Of a stretch of DNA of 64,000 nt, positions 51,891 through 63,750 are shown piece by piece; the stretch's first letter is position 1; each line of letters starts with the position of its first letter. The notes beneath the pieces are model-generated. The model was not told the DNA's origin and ran no database searches. It saw only the letters and a list, made by a program, of their open reading frames with translations. The stretch comes from Pampus argenteus. Its lineage: Eukaryota; Chordata; Actinopteri; Scombriformes; Stromateidae. Made by a program: the position numbers and the translations under genes. The stretch spans positions 7,605,501 to 7,669,500 of the forward strand of contig CM072868.1 of NCBI GenBank assembly GCA_036937835.1, given 5' to 3'.

Positions 51891-53349
51891 GGCTCTTTCC
51901 AAATAAAAGCCGTGTTGATAACCACGTGTTGAAACGTTGAACAGATTGACGAGTGATTATAAGGTGGAGTAAAAGGGGACTAACATTTAGCTCCAAGCCC
52001 ATATGTGGAGTGAAAATATGGTGTAAAATAAATGAGCATGTTGCAAATTTCACTTCATGTTTTCAATTTTTAAAACGCCAATTGATCTAATTCAATGAAG
52101 ATAACAGACTAGTCAATAATGTTAATTTACATCATATGCTGTTGTAGTTTTTCCATATTTCTACATAATAAAATCAGTACAAACGGTGTTAAGCATTTTG
52201 TGAAATAACAGCTGTATGAACTGAATAAATCTTTAAAAGGATGTATGCTGACTGACTTTTTTTTTTTTTTTTTTCAAATCTTGAACTTAATCCTAAACAT
52301 CTTTTGTGTTTCACAGCATACGAGTTTTACTAAACTGGAAGAGAAAATTCAGTTTCAGGTTTTAACGTGTTTCACAGTGAAACAAAATCTATCTAGAAAC
52401 TAAACGTGTTCTCAAATATTGAGTAATAAATGTCTGTAGAGTCACCAACAATGTGCAACATCTTAGTGTGTAAGTAGGGGGAGGAGAGCATGACGGACAT
52501 AACTCACACCTGTTAAAGAAGATGGAGATGTTACAACTGAACTGAACTGAACTACATCTGAGTATTATTACATGTTGGATGGAAACATGACCTGAAATAC
52601 TGAGCCTCTGGCATTCTGGTGGTCCCAGCGGGTTAAAAAAAAAACTGCTGACCATGTGGTTCAAATCTGGCTGGAAACTTTTGTTGCAGCTCATTCCTCC
52701 CTCTTTGTCTCCCATCAGCTCTCTCTCCTCAATCTAATAAAAGCAGACATGTCCGGTAATATCAGAAAGAAAAAGAGAAAGACGTGAGGCGAAGAATCGA
52801 GTCCACCCTGCAACTTTCTCTTAAAAGTCTCCAACATATTTGAAGTATATTGTTAACGGTTAAATTATTTAACTGTACATTTTATTTTATTTTTGTTGTG
52901 TACGTCTAAATTCTAGTGTGTAAATATTGTTGGCTTTAAAATGTATTAAATGTATTCAGTGAGAGATTTTAATTCATGGTGTGTGAGACTGTGTACTGTG
53001 TGTAAATGTACTGAGATCAATTGAAATAAAATTATTTAATTATATGAATAATTGATGAATCGTTTCCTTTAATTAAAAAAAATACTAAAATCCTCTGGCT
53101 GCAGGTTCTTAAATATAAATATGGGCTTTGGGAAACACTTTTTTTTAGACTACACAAAAGGAATAATTGACAGATTAATTGACAATGTAAACAATCAATA
53201 ATTGCAGCTTGAAAATCACCCAGATGTGTGGTGGGTGAGAAAAAACTTAGTGGCCTCAACCGTTTTCAAAGCTCTGAATAGAAAATAATACAATTCCTGT
53301 CACTTCTTCATCTAAACCAGTTTTTTTTCACCTCTTTTACTCTATAGGC

Positions 53350-53500
53350 CACACCGCCTAACTTCCGGTCCGTCGGTGGCTGCCTGCTGCTGACTTGACT
53401 GGCTGCAAATCATCAGCGGGACGACGTCACGGCTCTGAATGATCGCCCTGTGCTCCTCATCTCTCCATCAGGGCTGCAATCAGAGACATCTACGAGGTTA
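53350..53500 (+). promoter_or_regulatory. Promoter-like island with ETS and CRE motifs
   Basis: A GC-richer island in AT-rich DNA carries CTTCCGG (ETS type) and GACGTCAC (CRE type). About 80 bases later the sequence ACGAG is followed by GTTAGG, a possible splice donor. No coding ORF with family resemblance follows on either strand. It lies between the zbtb16 5' end and the ncam1 3' end. Confidence 0.35.
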
Positions 53501-53899
53501 GGAGCACTTTATTACCCTGGAATAACAAGTAGACACAGATTAATTCGGCGAACATAAAGGTCAAATCAGTTTCAGCATTTATTGGGCAACCAAAGAGAAA
53601 AACTGAAATTCAGTAAGAGTGTGGTGAGTGAAACAGGATGCCCCGCCGGGTCAGTGCTGGCTGTTGACACTGTTGACACAACACCGGTGTGTGGGTTCAT
53701 GTCACATCAGAGCTGAAAATATCAAACCCTCACTGGTACATATTTTGACATCCAAGCCTGGAAGTAATAACTTTAAGTCCAGCACAAACATGCATTGTGT
53801 AACACGTGTTTATTTGCCCCGGGAATTTCCAGCCCCAGTGTAACCTGTTTGCTCTGTAACCTTTCTGTAAATAGTCCTGTGTGTCCATGACATGGCGAA

Positions 53900-56022
53900 A
53901 AACAAAAGAACAATCCGAAAACATGTATTTTACTGCTATCTAGTGTTTAAAATATGTCATTGCAAGCTGTGAATCTGAGACAGGACACAGTTTGAGGGGG
54001 AAAAAAAACAAAACAAAAAAAAAAAAAAGAAAAAAGAAAAACAAGTCATTGAGACTAATGACAAAATGGGCCAGGACAAAATTAGATTCTTAAACCATTT
54101 TTTTTATTTTGTAAACGGGTTAGCACTCAGACTGTACACAACAGATATCTTCTGAGTTTGACCCAATAAAACCAAAAAGGAGCGTCCAGAGACGAGGGAG
54201 CAAGGTGGTCGTCTAACAGCTGCTTTTGTTTTTGTTCTGATAAACCTCAAATCTGTATTCAGTTCTCTCGACAATATATCTATTATCTAAAGCTTTAAAA
54301 AAAAAAAAAAAAAAAAAAAAGAGTTTGTTCTTCTGTTTCAGGCCGACCACCATGCTTCCTGCCAATGGAGTCGTGAACTTGTCAAGCAGTCGCTCTCGGT
54401 AAGTGATTTTTGTACAAAAAAATAAAATAAATAATGAAATAAAATAAAAATAAAACTCAAAAACCACATTACAGAACACTTGAATAACAACTGGGGGGAG
54501 AAAAATAAAAACAATGTGTAGTTATGCCAGAACAAGCCCCAAAGACACTCATTATATCAATATGAGAGCAATTTGCTCCAAACAAACACAGACATGTCAT
54601 TCTGTCCTGTAGTTTATACGTTATGAAGGACTGACTGAATTCATGCCGAGGCTCAAAACACCTTCCTCCACTGTAGCTGGCAATATATAGTGCTGTGACC
54701 CGAGACAGACAGTTTAATACACTACACGTGTTATAATGACCACATTAGTCCATTTATCGTACTTTTCTTCTAATAATACAATACATTTAAAAAATAAAAA
54801 TAAAAAGCTAAATCTCTCATGACAAAGCGATGCAGAGTATCATAGAAACTGATGACGGGACAATCTACTGACACACAGGCACAGAGCACAAGCTTGCAGG
54901 CAGGGAATGGAAAAGAAATCTTTGTGTTTTTAAATAGTACAAAAACTTTTTAGAGTTACTATTTTTTATTTATTTATTTTTTTGCTTTAAAAGCACAACT
55001 CAAAGTATGAAGCCACATCCTTGATCTGCTTTAATCTGAGGAGGAAGTAGCTGTTGTTGTTGCCCCCAAACACATATGTGACGTATATTTAGCTCAAGAT
55101 CAGACATTTGCTTGATTCAGGGATCTTCAACCTTTGGCTGAGAATTGGCTTGTTTGTCTTTCTGTGAACATTTGTGTTCAATGAGTTGGCTTTTTTTTTT
55201 AAACTTTTCTTTCTTCTTCTTCTTTTTTTTTTTAAACCACATACATTTAAAATAATTAACATTTTTAACACTGGTAAGGCAGTGACAAACAGTAAATTTG
55301 ATCATAAATTGAGCCAAGTCTGATCTAATCGTGCACACAGCTGACGTGTTGTGGGATTCTCTGTCAGTCTATTGTTCCTCCTGCAGCTGGCTGTGGGCTA
55401 ATCCTGTATTTTAATAACCATAACAAATATGGTTACTATCCAAACACTGAACTTGGGCCTATGTTTAATCAATGCCAGCATAACTGAGAGATTAAACATC
55501 CCTGTAAACAAAACTTTACAACAAGGTCATACATGCAGAACAAGCTATTTAATCCAAACTAAAAAAATACAAACAGTTTTACATTTGAACAGTAGAACAT
55601 GAAAATAAGAAAAATAATTTCTATATATAGTAATTTCTTTTTTTTCTTCTTTTTTTTATATTTCTCATTTCTCATAATAATCCATTGTTTGTGTGCAACC
55701 ACAGTTCAAACTATAAGCACAATAAAAGACTAATATCATATATTTACCAAGTGATCGTTATATTAAGAGATTGTTATTAATCATCCTGACAGGTTAAATA
55801 AAACAATAAAAAAATAAAATAAATCTCTTATGACCTAAAGATAAACTCCTTGGGTGTAGTAAACATTTCATGAATGAAACCATAGTCATAGTGCACTCTA
55901 ACCAATCAACAAGTAAGTGTTGTTTTGAATATGTAGTTAAGGGCACTGGAAATCAAAACTCTTGCAGTGTTTCTCTCGCTGCTGCAAAATGTTTTGGATC
56001 AGGCTGGGCTTTCCTCGGCCCA
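53900..56022 (-). other. Probable ncam1 3' UTR and flank
   Basis: AT-rich DNA directly downstream of the ncam1 stop codon. It has many A/T runs and several minus-strand AATAAA sites (for example a cluster near 54965-54980). NCAM1 transcripts have long 3' UTRs. The end cannot be set from sequence. No coding exon is supported. Confidence 0.45.
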
Positions 56023-59000
56023 TCATGCTTTGCTCTCGTTGGTATTTGTCTGTATGACACTGTTGCGTTCTGCAGCGATCTCCGTTAGGGCGTTTGATAA
56101 TCCTGCCTCCTCCAGTTTGCCTTTCTCGTCAGAAAAAATCTTCCTGAGATGGAAAAAGGAGGGATAAGAGTGCACAATTAGAAAATCTGCTCATCTGTGG
56201 CAAAAGAACAAAATATCACTTCAGTGGAACACATTTATTCTCAATGACATCTTCACCCAATATGTAAGGAGACACTATGTTTGTAGACGCCTTCTTACAT
56301 ATTTCTTTACCACCTTTACAGTCAGTTAAAATCAACAGACAGATAATGACATAGCATATAGTTCATCATGTATCAGACTAACATTCCTAATCTAATTAAT
56401 TAATTAGTTTAGTAAATGAGCCTTGGGTTGGTGCTGTATGACATCGTTCATGTTAGAGCAGTGAATCCTGCCTGCAGCTCTCCTCCTTTCTACAGAGCAG
56501 GGAAACACTGTCTAGCCTCTGCTTATTCTCTTTAGTAGAGCTGCAGTCAGTGAGGATTTTAGGTAGTATAAACTACTGCCTGAGTAAGACAAAACATTTT
56601 ATTTTAGAATAGGATAAAATATGTAACATGGCTGGCTTTTATCTGTCTTGAAGTTATGGCTCTTTGTCATTCAGACACATTAAGTGTCGCCCTTTACGTT
56701 ATTTTGATGGCATCAAGGTGTCGTGTTGGATGTTTTACAGAAATGTAACTCGGTCCAACTTGATCAAGATGTAAAACTGGTGTCCTGTTTGTCAAATCAA
56801 ATCAAATTTTATTATACATTTGTCTCAGAGGGCTTTACAATCTGTAAAGTTGTATAAATAATGTCTGAAAGGGGCTCAACTATTCTTGTGATGAATGTTG
56901 TAAAAGACCCCAGAATGGAGAGCTGTCACACACAAGCATAAAAACAGAACAACAAATCATATCATTCCTCTATCACGATCCACAACATTATACTAATTCA
57001 ATTCACCCAATGTCATTACCACAATTTACCATTACAATATTTCTTATTGTGTGGTCAATGGCGAGATGTGGTGGTGAATGAATGGGCATACAAGTTACAC
57101 ACACACACTCACACTCACACACAGATAAACCTCTAGAGGGAGCCGTACTCATCGTTGACAGGAGGAGCAGTCTTGGCCAGAGTCTCTGATGCCTCCAGGA
57201 CTGGGCCTGAGGGGGGGAGGTCTGCTCCGTCTCCATTGGGCAGAGAGGGGGCAGAGGGCGGGCTTTCTAAGCTAATAAGGTTTGTGGAGGGCAGTGAGGG
57301 TCTTTTTGTCTCATTAATCAGCTCTAACTCTAAATCAGCATTTTTGGGCCCCGTGTTAAGGGTTGGAAAATCATACATGTGCAGCGCCTGAACACTCGCA
57401 GAGGCTGGATTTGGGGGAATATGGGTAGCAGGTGGAGGAGAGGGGACATCTGCAACTAGAGGAGCAGATATTTCAGCATCCAGGACTTTAGGAGCACTAT
57501 GGATCACTGGAGGAGAGCTAGCTGCAGTGGGAGCTTTAGCATCGCTGGCATTGGATATGTTTTTGTCCATAGTTTGTTCAGCAGGTTTGTTAGTGTCAAA
57601 GTCAGTAAGGCTACACCCACTGGAGTCTGGAGCAGTGGGATTTGAATCACAGTCTGGTTTTGGAGTGGCAGTGGTTGCAATAGTGGAGGCAGTTTGTGTT
57701 GGTGTCTCCATGTCTAAGGCTGCAGTGTCTGGCTGCGTGGGAAGCTGGGTGACCGGCGGGCTCGGAGCAGGTTTCCTGGTGGCTACAGTGGGGGAGGCAG
57801 AGGACGGAGATCCAGCGAGTGGCGATACAGGCTGTCTACCTTTAGCATTCAGAGCGGCGAGTTTAGGAGAGTGTCTACGCTTAGGTGGTATTGGCGTCCC
57901 AGATTTTTGAGATTTAGGCTGTTCAGGAGTGCAAGGAGGGGTGGTCTTTTGCTCTTCCGGGGAGTTACTTCCTCTTTGTTCTACTAACGGGGCCATTTTA
58001 GCTTCGACGGCGGAGGTGGAGATGAAGGGAGTCGAGGGGGCTGTGTTCGACTCTGGGGTCGGGGCTGGGGCAGGTATAGGGGTAGGTGAGGGTTCGTTGG
58101 CCGGGGTAGACAGGCTACAAGTGAGGGTAGTGGTCTCGCTAGAGGGGCTGTCCTGAGCAGGGTCAATTGTTGCAGTGGCTGTGTCAGAGTTGGTGGCTAC
58201 GGAGGAGAGGGTGTCCAGTGCCAGAGCAGCAGTGTAAGCCGCCAGCCTGAGAGAGCAGGGAGAGAACAGAGACACACAGACTAGACACCAGGGTGACTGT
58301 GACAGAGGAAGGGTGGCTCGGACGAGCATGCAGAGGGATTAGTTGGCTTTAGAAATTCACACAGACAAAGCAACTAAAAAACAGCAACTATTAAGCCTAG
58401 TGAGAAAAAAGAAAAAAGCAAACAGGGCGTCATGCTGTGAGTCAACATTAAAGGATACATCCCATACACACACCAACATGGAGTACACTCACTAGGAAAA
58501 CTAATGTACTAAAAAAGCACCAGTCTTCCTGCAGAAAACTACAGCACCACGCAGAACCACCTATAAGGGTTAAACAGTACCAGTGACAGTCTCATGTAAT
58601 CTATGTTTTCCAGGCTGCTGATATGAGAGATGGCTTGCTGAGGTTGTCAAATGACTTTATGTGAGTTGACCACACTCAAGAGGACTAAAGTCTTTGTGTC
58701 TTTAACTGGTATTGCTTCAACCTTGATATGAGACAGAAAATCTCCAAAGACTGGAGAGTAAACACGAAGTGCAGTAATCCCTCTGAAAGGGATTTAAAAA
58801 CAGAAAGCAACACAGTCCAGTGGACTCCACTCAAGAATTAACTTTTAAAGTAATTCAATTAGTGCAGAACTGAAGGTCAAATTTTGCCCTGTTGAAAAAC
58901 ATGATAATTATTCTTTGAAGTGGAGTGCAAAGCACAACAGCTAAAAACACTTGAGCAGTAAAAAAGGCTGTGTGCTGTATGTCAGCGTTCACTCACTCTG

Positions 59001-62000
59001 GCTCTGTGAGGGGTGTGGTTTCACTGGGCTCAGTCGGCCCTGCTGCGTTATGATTGGCTGTGCACTCATCCTCTGTTCTGACTTCCACTATTGGCTCCTT
59101 TGATTCGTCATTCCTGCAGCACAGGGAGACAAATATCTTGGTAAAATGGCAACAGGTTATTTGTTTCTGACACAGTGCAGCACAGCAGTTCTACCCAGTC
59201 ACAGTCTGAACATTAAGGCAGGTTCGCTCATGTGACGATGCTGTATTTTAGTGAAATGTGGCACAAATCAGTGTGTGTGTGTGTGTGTGAGATGCAACTT
59301 CCCACTCAAATTGATTCACTCTGTTATTGTGCTCATGAGAATATTTGTTCTAACTTTGTCATTGTCTCTTAAAATGAGTGCAAAAGTGCATTAATTGAGT
59401 TAGCAAGCTCTTTGACATGATTACCATGTAAAGTTGTATAGTTGATATACACCAACTCGTTTCTAACCTTGTCTGTGAACCAAAACAGTAAAGTCGTCGG
59501 GCCATAAAAACCAAAAACAACGAGCTGAACAACTCTAAATTAAGTGCTGAGCACTGCCAAGTCAGGTGATAATTCTGTGGGTTTGTTACTGTGAGCAGGG
59601 GAGCAACTCTTTGCACATCACTCAGTCAGCTTTAACAATATCTATGCTGCCAGTTTGTTAAAGAGGAACTGTAAATGTAGTCGTATATTATATCTTATAC
59701 TTACATGAAGATGCTCTTGCCCTCCTCTATGTGGTGTCCTTTGGTCCCCGTGCCTGACTTGCCACAGAGACACATGATGAGGCCACATTTGTTCACAAAG
59801 TAACAGGTGACATCCACCGCCAGCAGTAGGAGTACAAATACTACAACAAGGATCCCTGCCCAGAGCATGATGCCCATGGAGAGCGCTGCCTCTTCCCCCA
59901 GATCTGCCAGACAGGAGACAAGAGAGGGAGTGCTGAACAACTGTAGTGAGATAAAGTTTAATAGAAACAGCCATAAACAGCTATATGCTACTGTGACCAC
60001 AAATAGTTCCATTAAAACGGAAACTACTCACCTGCTACGAGCACTGACATGTTCTAGTTGTTTCAGCAAAAACTTAGACGCAGTGTTGACTTGTCCATAA
60101 TCATGTATTTAATTTCAAGTATGAGGCATGTTGAGGAATTTAAATGCAAACCACTGTCCTTAAAAAATAAAGTATAGAGTATATTCAATCCGTTTATTTA
60201 GAAATAGGAGCAAACCAAAGCTTACAATATTTTGCTAGTTACTCAGAAATTATATTCTGTGAAGAAAAACAAAAAACAAAACATGGAGTTTTTTCAAATA
60301 TCACCGAATGCTGTGATGCATCTTCAGTTTGTGTAAAATCCATTTTTAATTATAGCTGAAGAACGTCAGTGTTGACCTTTCTAAAATATCCTTTCTGTTA
60401 GATAAATTTAACTCTTTAGATACCAACAATGCTAGTGAATCAAAAGCACCCTCCAATTATAAATGTATAAAACAGTTATTTTGAAAGACATTGGATACAT
60501 TTACATGCATAAGAAATAACTGGACATTTATCTTAGTAATCACCAAAAAGTTTCATTATACCAATATAATTACAAACAGTTTTCAGTTAGGCGTTTCTGT
60601 TCTCAATGATGTAAACGTTAATGTTGTAAATCTATGTACATAATTTTGTGAGCAGTGTAACAATATAATAATGTTTATGTAAACAAACATGTCCAGCACT
60701 CAGCAATCACTCAGTATTCTATGTAAAATGCTATTCTTCTTTTAATATACGGTAACCTCATTTCAATTCCACTATAGTTCATTACTGTAAACTGGCACTT
60801 CTCTGTCTAGTGCTGGTGACTAACTGTGCTAATGCTGAGCAGAGTGAATCTGTGGGAGGCGAAAGATTTTTCACTGCCTTTGGTTCAGCGTGTCTGTCTG
60901 CTCTGTTCTGAAGCTACACAGCACCCTTTTCTAACCCGTGACAGAGACACGTCTGTCATGGACAAAGTCTGTTTTTAAAGAGTGAAAGTGTCCAGAGAGA
61001 CAGTCAGGCCAGAGAAAGGCGAGCTCTCCTCCACAGTTATGGTGTGAATTCCCCCCGTGTGAGACTATGAGAGCAGGAATACAGTGATGAGGGACAAGAT
61101 GAGTGATACCAAAGTGCATATCACAGATGAACAGCCCTGATTGACTGGATGAGGGGGCAGCACAACCCCGACCACATCAAAATGCACACAGGTCAGGACG
61201 AAAATGTCCACGTGGTCCACCACACCAATGTCCAGAACCAGGCAAGAGAGCAGGAACATTGAGAGAGGGATACAAGAGAAAGGGACAGAGAATATAGGAC
61301 GAGAGGGGGAAATGAAGGGAAATAAAGAGGAAAAAAAGAGAGAAGGGTGGGGAAAACAGAGGAAAAGAGAAAGTGAAAATGTGTCAGGTCTGAAAACCAA
61401 AAGTGAAATAAAAAAGAAAAGGATTTTTCATATTGAGGGAGAAAAACAAATACAGCAACACATCAAAGCAAAAACACAGCACAGAGGGGAAAACTACACC
61501 ATGTTGACTAGATGGTGATTCAGTGGTGGGTGAGTGGGAAATGCTTTAGATTGGAAAATGAATTATAAAATAAAAGTGAGAGGACGACATACTGGTCTGC
61601 TGGAATGTTTCAGCCTAAAGGGTATCAAGCTGTGTTCTTCTACGGTTAGTTAAAAAACCTTCAGCTGCAGTCAAGACCTCAAGGCACAAGTGAATCAGTG
61701 GTTATCAAGGGTCAACGTAAAGGCTGCTTCCACACAGGCACAAACTATCCACTCTAACTGCTATTTTAACAGTAAACAAAGCTAAAGAAAACTCCAATCA
61801 TTCACAGGAAATCATTTCATCCTCTGTGGAAACTGCCTGCCGCAGTTCTGCGAGAGTAAACTCAAGCTCATTTAGCAAAAGCTGTCAAAACTTTAAAGTG
61901 AGAGAATTCAGCCGGAAAATCAATTCTGGCTCACTGATGTCCAGGAAATCTATTTTTCCTGTAGATTTATTTAGTTGTCAGTCACCTTTCAGTGCCAGAG

Positions 62001-62773
62001 AGGTAAAAATAGAACGTGACGCTCTGGTTCTGAGCTTTGAGTTTGGATCCTCAGTTTTTCTGGCTGTTTAGTTGCAGTGTGACGACCTGCGTGTACCTGG
62101 GATGGCTGCTGGCTCTGTGGGCGTCCTGAAGGACATGGTTGCTGGCTTGGACTTGCCCTTCTGATTCTCTGCCACCACGTAGACATTGTACTCTGTGTCC
62201 CACTCCAACCCGTTCAGAACCACATAGTCGCTGCCACTGGGCAGCCGGATTTCTGGTTTCCAGTCTGATGCCTGTATCTAAAGGGCACACGGGTACATTT
62301 ATGTGAACATGACAGAATTAGACCAAAACTTAACCTTTACATTTAGATTTTTTTATTTATATTTATATAATAACATGTAATCTATTTAATTTAGTTTTAA
62401 GGCTGCAACTAACAATCCAATTATGTTCTCAATTAACTGATTAATTGTTTGGTCTATACAATGTTTGTAAAATTGTTATAAAATACAAATCACAATTTTC
62501 CAGAACCTAAGATGACGTCTTCAGAGGAGAGGAGAGGCTAGAACCAGATAATTATTAGCATTTTTGCTCTTACAATTAAATGATTCATAATTACCAAGAT
62601 AGTTACTGATTAATTTTCTATCGTGCCAGCTCTAATCGTCATACTCACTGGTTTATAGCGGACAAGGTAATGTAAGATGGGCGAGCCGCCGTCATCCTGC
62701 TTGATCCAGCTCACTTTGAGGGAGTTGCCTTTGGGTTGAAGTGCTCCTTCCAGCTTAGGAGGATTAGGATTTC
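56023..62773 (-). CDS. ncam1: Neural cell adhesion molecule 1, 3' part (FnIII-2, TM and cytoplasmic exons)
   Basis: Shared exons are 62773-62649, 62277-62097, 59903-59705, 59113-58997 and 56143-56023, numbered 13, 14, 16, 17 and 19 as in mammals. The first two encode the second fibronectin III domain (WIKQDDGGSPILHYLVRYKP, ASDWKPEIRLPSGSDYVVL, VYVVAENQKGKSKPA). The third has a membrane span (IMLWAGILVVVFVLLLLAVD) and juxtamembrane cysteines. The next carries the conserved NDESKEPIVEVRTEDE and ETTPLTEPE. The last ends IQTNTNESKA, as NCAM140 and NCAM180 do. Phases all agree. Exons 15 (GPI) and 18 (180-specific) are listed separately. NCAM1 mediates homophilic cell adhesion, neurite growth and FGFR signalling. 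The Ig domains and the first FnIII domain lie beyond the right edge. Confidence 0.97.
56787..56847. repeat. Teleost retroelement tail (short copy)
   Basis: 'gtcaaatcaaatcaaatttt' followed by 'gagggctttacaatctgta' matches the longer copy at 30580. It lies in the ncam1 intron between exons 18 and 19. Confidence 0.6.
57149..58246 (-). CDS. ncam1: ncam1 exon 18 (NCAM180-specific cytoplasmic insert)
   Basis: The exon enters and leaves in phase 2, and its length of 1098 nt adds 366 aa; the mammalian insert is about 267 aa. The start (SVATNSDTATATIDPAQDSP, then SSETTTLT) matches the head of mammalian NCAM180 exon 18. The rest is Pro/Ser/Thr/Ala-rich and likely disordered, with a lysine/arginine patch (IPPKRRHSPKLAALNAKGRQ). 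I placed the donor at GA followed by GTACGG because it is phase-compatible and rejoins exon 19 as NDE-KIFSDEKG. If it is not used, the frame continues five codons to a stop (EYGSL, TAG at 57135-57133). The long insert in mammals links NCAM to spectrin and restricts mobility at synapses. Confidence 0.88.
61065..61144 (-). CDS. ncam1: ncam1 exon 15 (GPI-anchor terminal exon)
   Basis: A strong acceptor (ctgccccctcatccag) precedes 80 nt that enter in phase 1, exactly as needed after exon 14. They encode VNQGCSSVICTLVSLILSLI followed by TVFLLS and a stop (TAG 61067-61065). Small residues followed by a hydrophobic tail with no cytoplasmic part are the signature of a GPI attachment signal. The position between exons 14 and 16 is that of the mammalian NCAM120 exon. 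The tail sequence itself is not conserved with mammals, so the call rests on position, phase and character. Confidence 0.8.
62398..62634. mobile_element. hAT-type MITE next to the ncam1 exon 13 donor
   Basis: It begins 'taaggctgcaactaacaat' and ends 'gtgccagctcta', with the usual 'gattaattgtttggtctat' inner block. It ends 14 bases inside the intron that follows exon 13 (62649). The target duplication is no longer readable. Confidence 0.65.
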
Positions 62774-63747
62774 CTACAGTCACACAAGAACAATCAGAGG
62801 TTATTTGAAGGCTCATTTACAGATGCAGAGAACTGCTGGGTTATTTTATCAGGAGAAGCAGAGGCAGTTCTGCCAGTCCACCTTTAACATTGTAGAAGAA
62901 GGGGAAGAAAAAAAACACTTAATTAGAAATTCAAGCAAAAGTCCACAGTTTGAAACTGGCCGCTCTCTTTGTGATCCTTTTCAGTCACTTGCCTTTAATC
63001 ATTTGCCTCAACATGGTGAAGTCAGACACACAGTCACATGTTTATCTGATTCAGTCTGAGTTGCTGAGTGACATTCAGTCGGCATATTAACTGCTGACAT
63101 TCTCCAGGTGTCATACAAGCCTTTGGGAGATCTCACTGACTGAATTGATTTTGTTTTCCAGTGTCAGGCAACCTGCACTAGAAATTAAGCATAATAAAAG
63201 TCAGATGGTAACCATTAGTAAGACAATAAGAAACAATTGCATTTTGTGGTTAGTGTTTATATTCTGACTTATGATAACGGTTGCCTTCAAAAACCTGATT
63301 AAATTGGTCCTCGCCTGAAATGCGTGGAGCACCGAGGCTAAGATTAAACACGATGAACAATATGGAAGATAAAATGCATGAGGTTAGCTGTCGCTCTCAG
63401 CATGAATACTCAAAGCTCTTGATTGAGAACCAGAACAAGCTGCTGGAGGGAGCAGTAGTAGCAGTAGTAGTAGCATTTAGGTGGGAGGACATTGATTATG
63501 AATCTCTAGTGATTAGAGGAAACTGGGTTTATTATACACTTAATTTATAGCAACATATTGTATAAGGAAGAGGGGAGACAACGCTCAATATATGCGAGCG
63601 ATGCTGATGTTATGTCTACATGACTGTAGGGTGACAGGAAGTTGTGTGTTGCGTGACTGCATATAAGCAATTAATGCGGTGTTAATTTGTGATATTCTCT
63701 GATTACAGTTAGCTTTCTTCTTTCACATATCTGCAACATCAAGTTAC

Positions 63748-63750
63748 CTT
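63748..63750 (-). CDS. ncam1: Candidate ncam1 AAG microexon
   Basis: On the minus strand, ctccacactgcag-AAG-gtaact places three nucleotides between a strong acceptor and a strong donor, about 970 bases upstream of exon 13. Mammalian and avian NCAM1 genes have a 3-nt AAG exon in this position, among the small muscle-type exons between exons 12 and 13. Insertion in phase 1 would add one residue (G|AAG|GA reads Glu-Gly). The other small exons were not found. Confidence 0.5.

Noticed and set aside
53165..53211. Possible further hAT-type MITE end
   Set aside because: 'attaattgacaatg' and 'caatcaataattgcagctt' resemble the family end, but no body or second terminus is recognisable.
57527..58156. 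Plus-strand open frames (127 and 75 aa) over ncam1 exon 18
   Set aside because: Antisense shadows of the Pro/Ser/Thr-rich insert.
61204..61518. 104-aa plus-strand open frame rich in Lys/Glu
   Set aside because: A purine-rich intron translation with low complexity and no domain.
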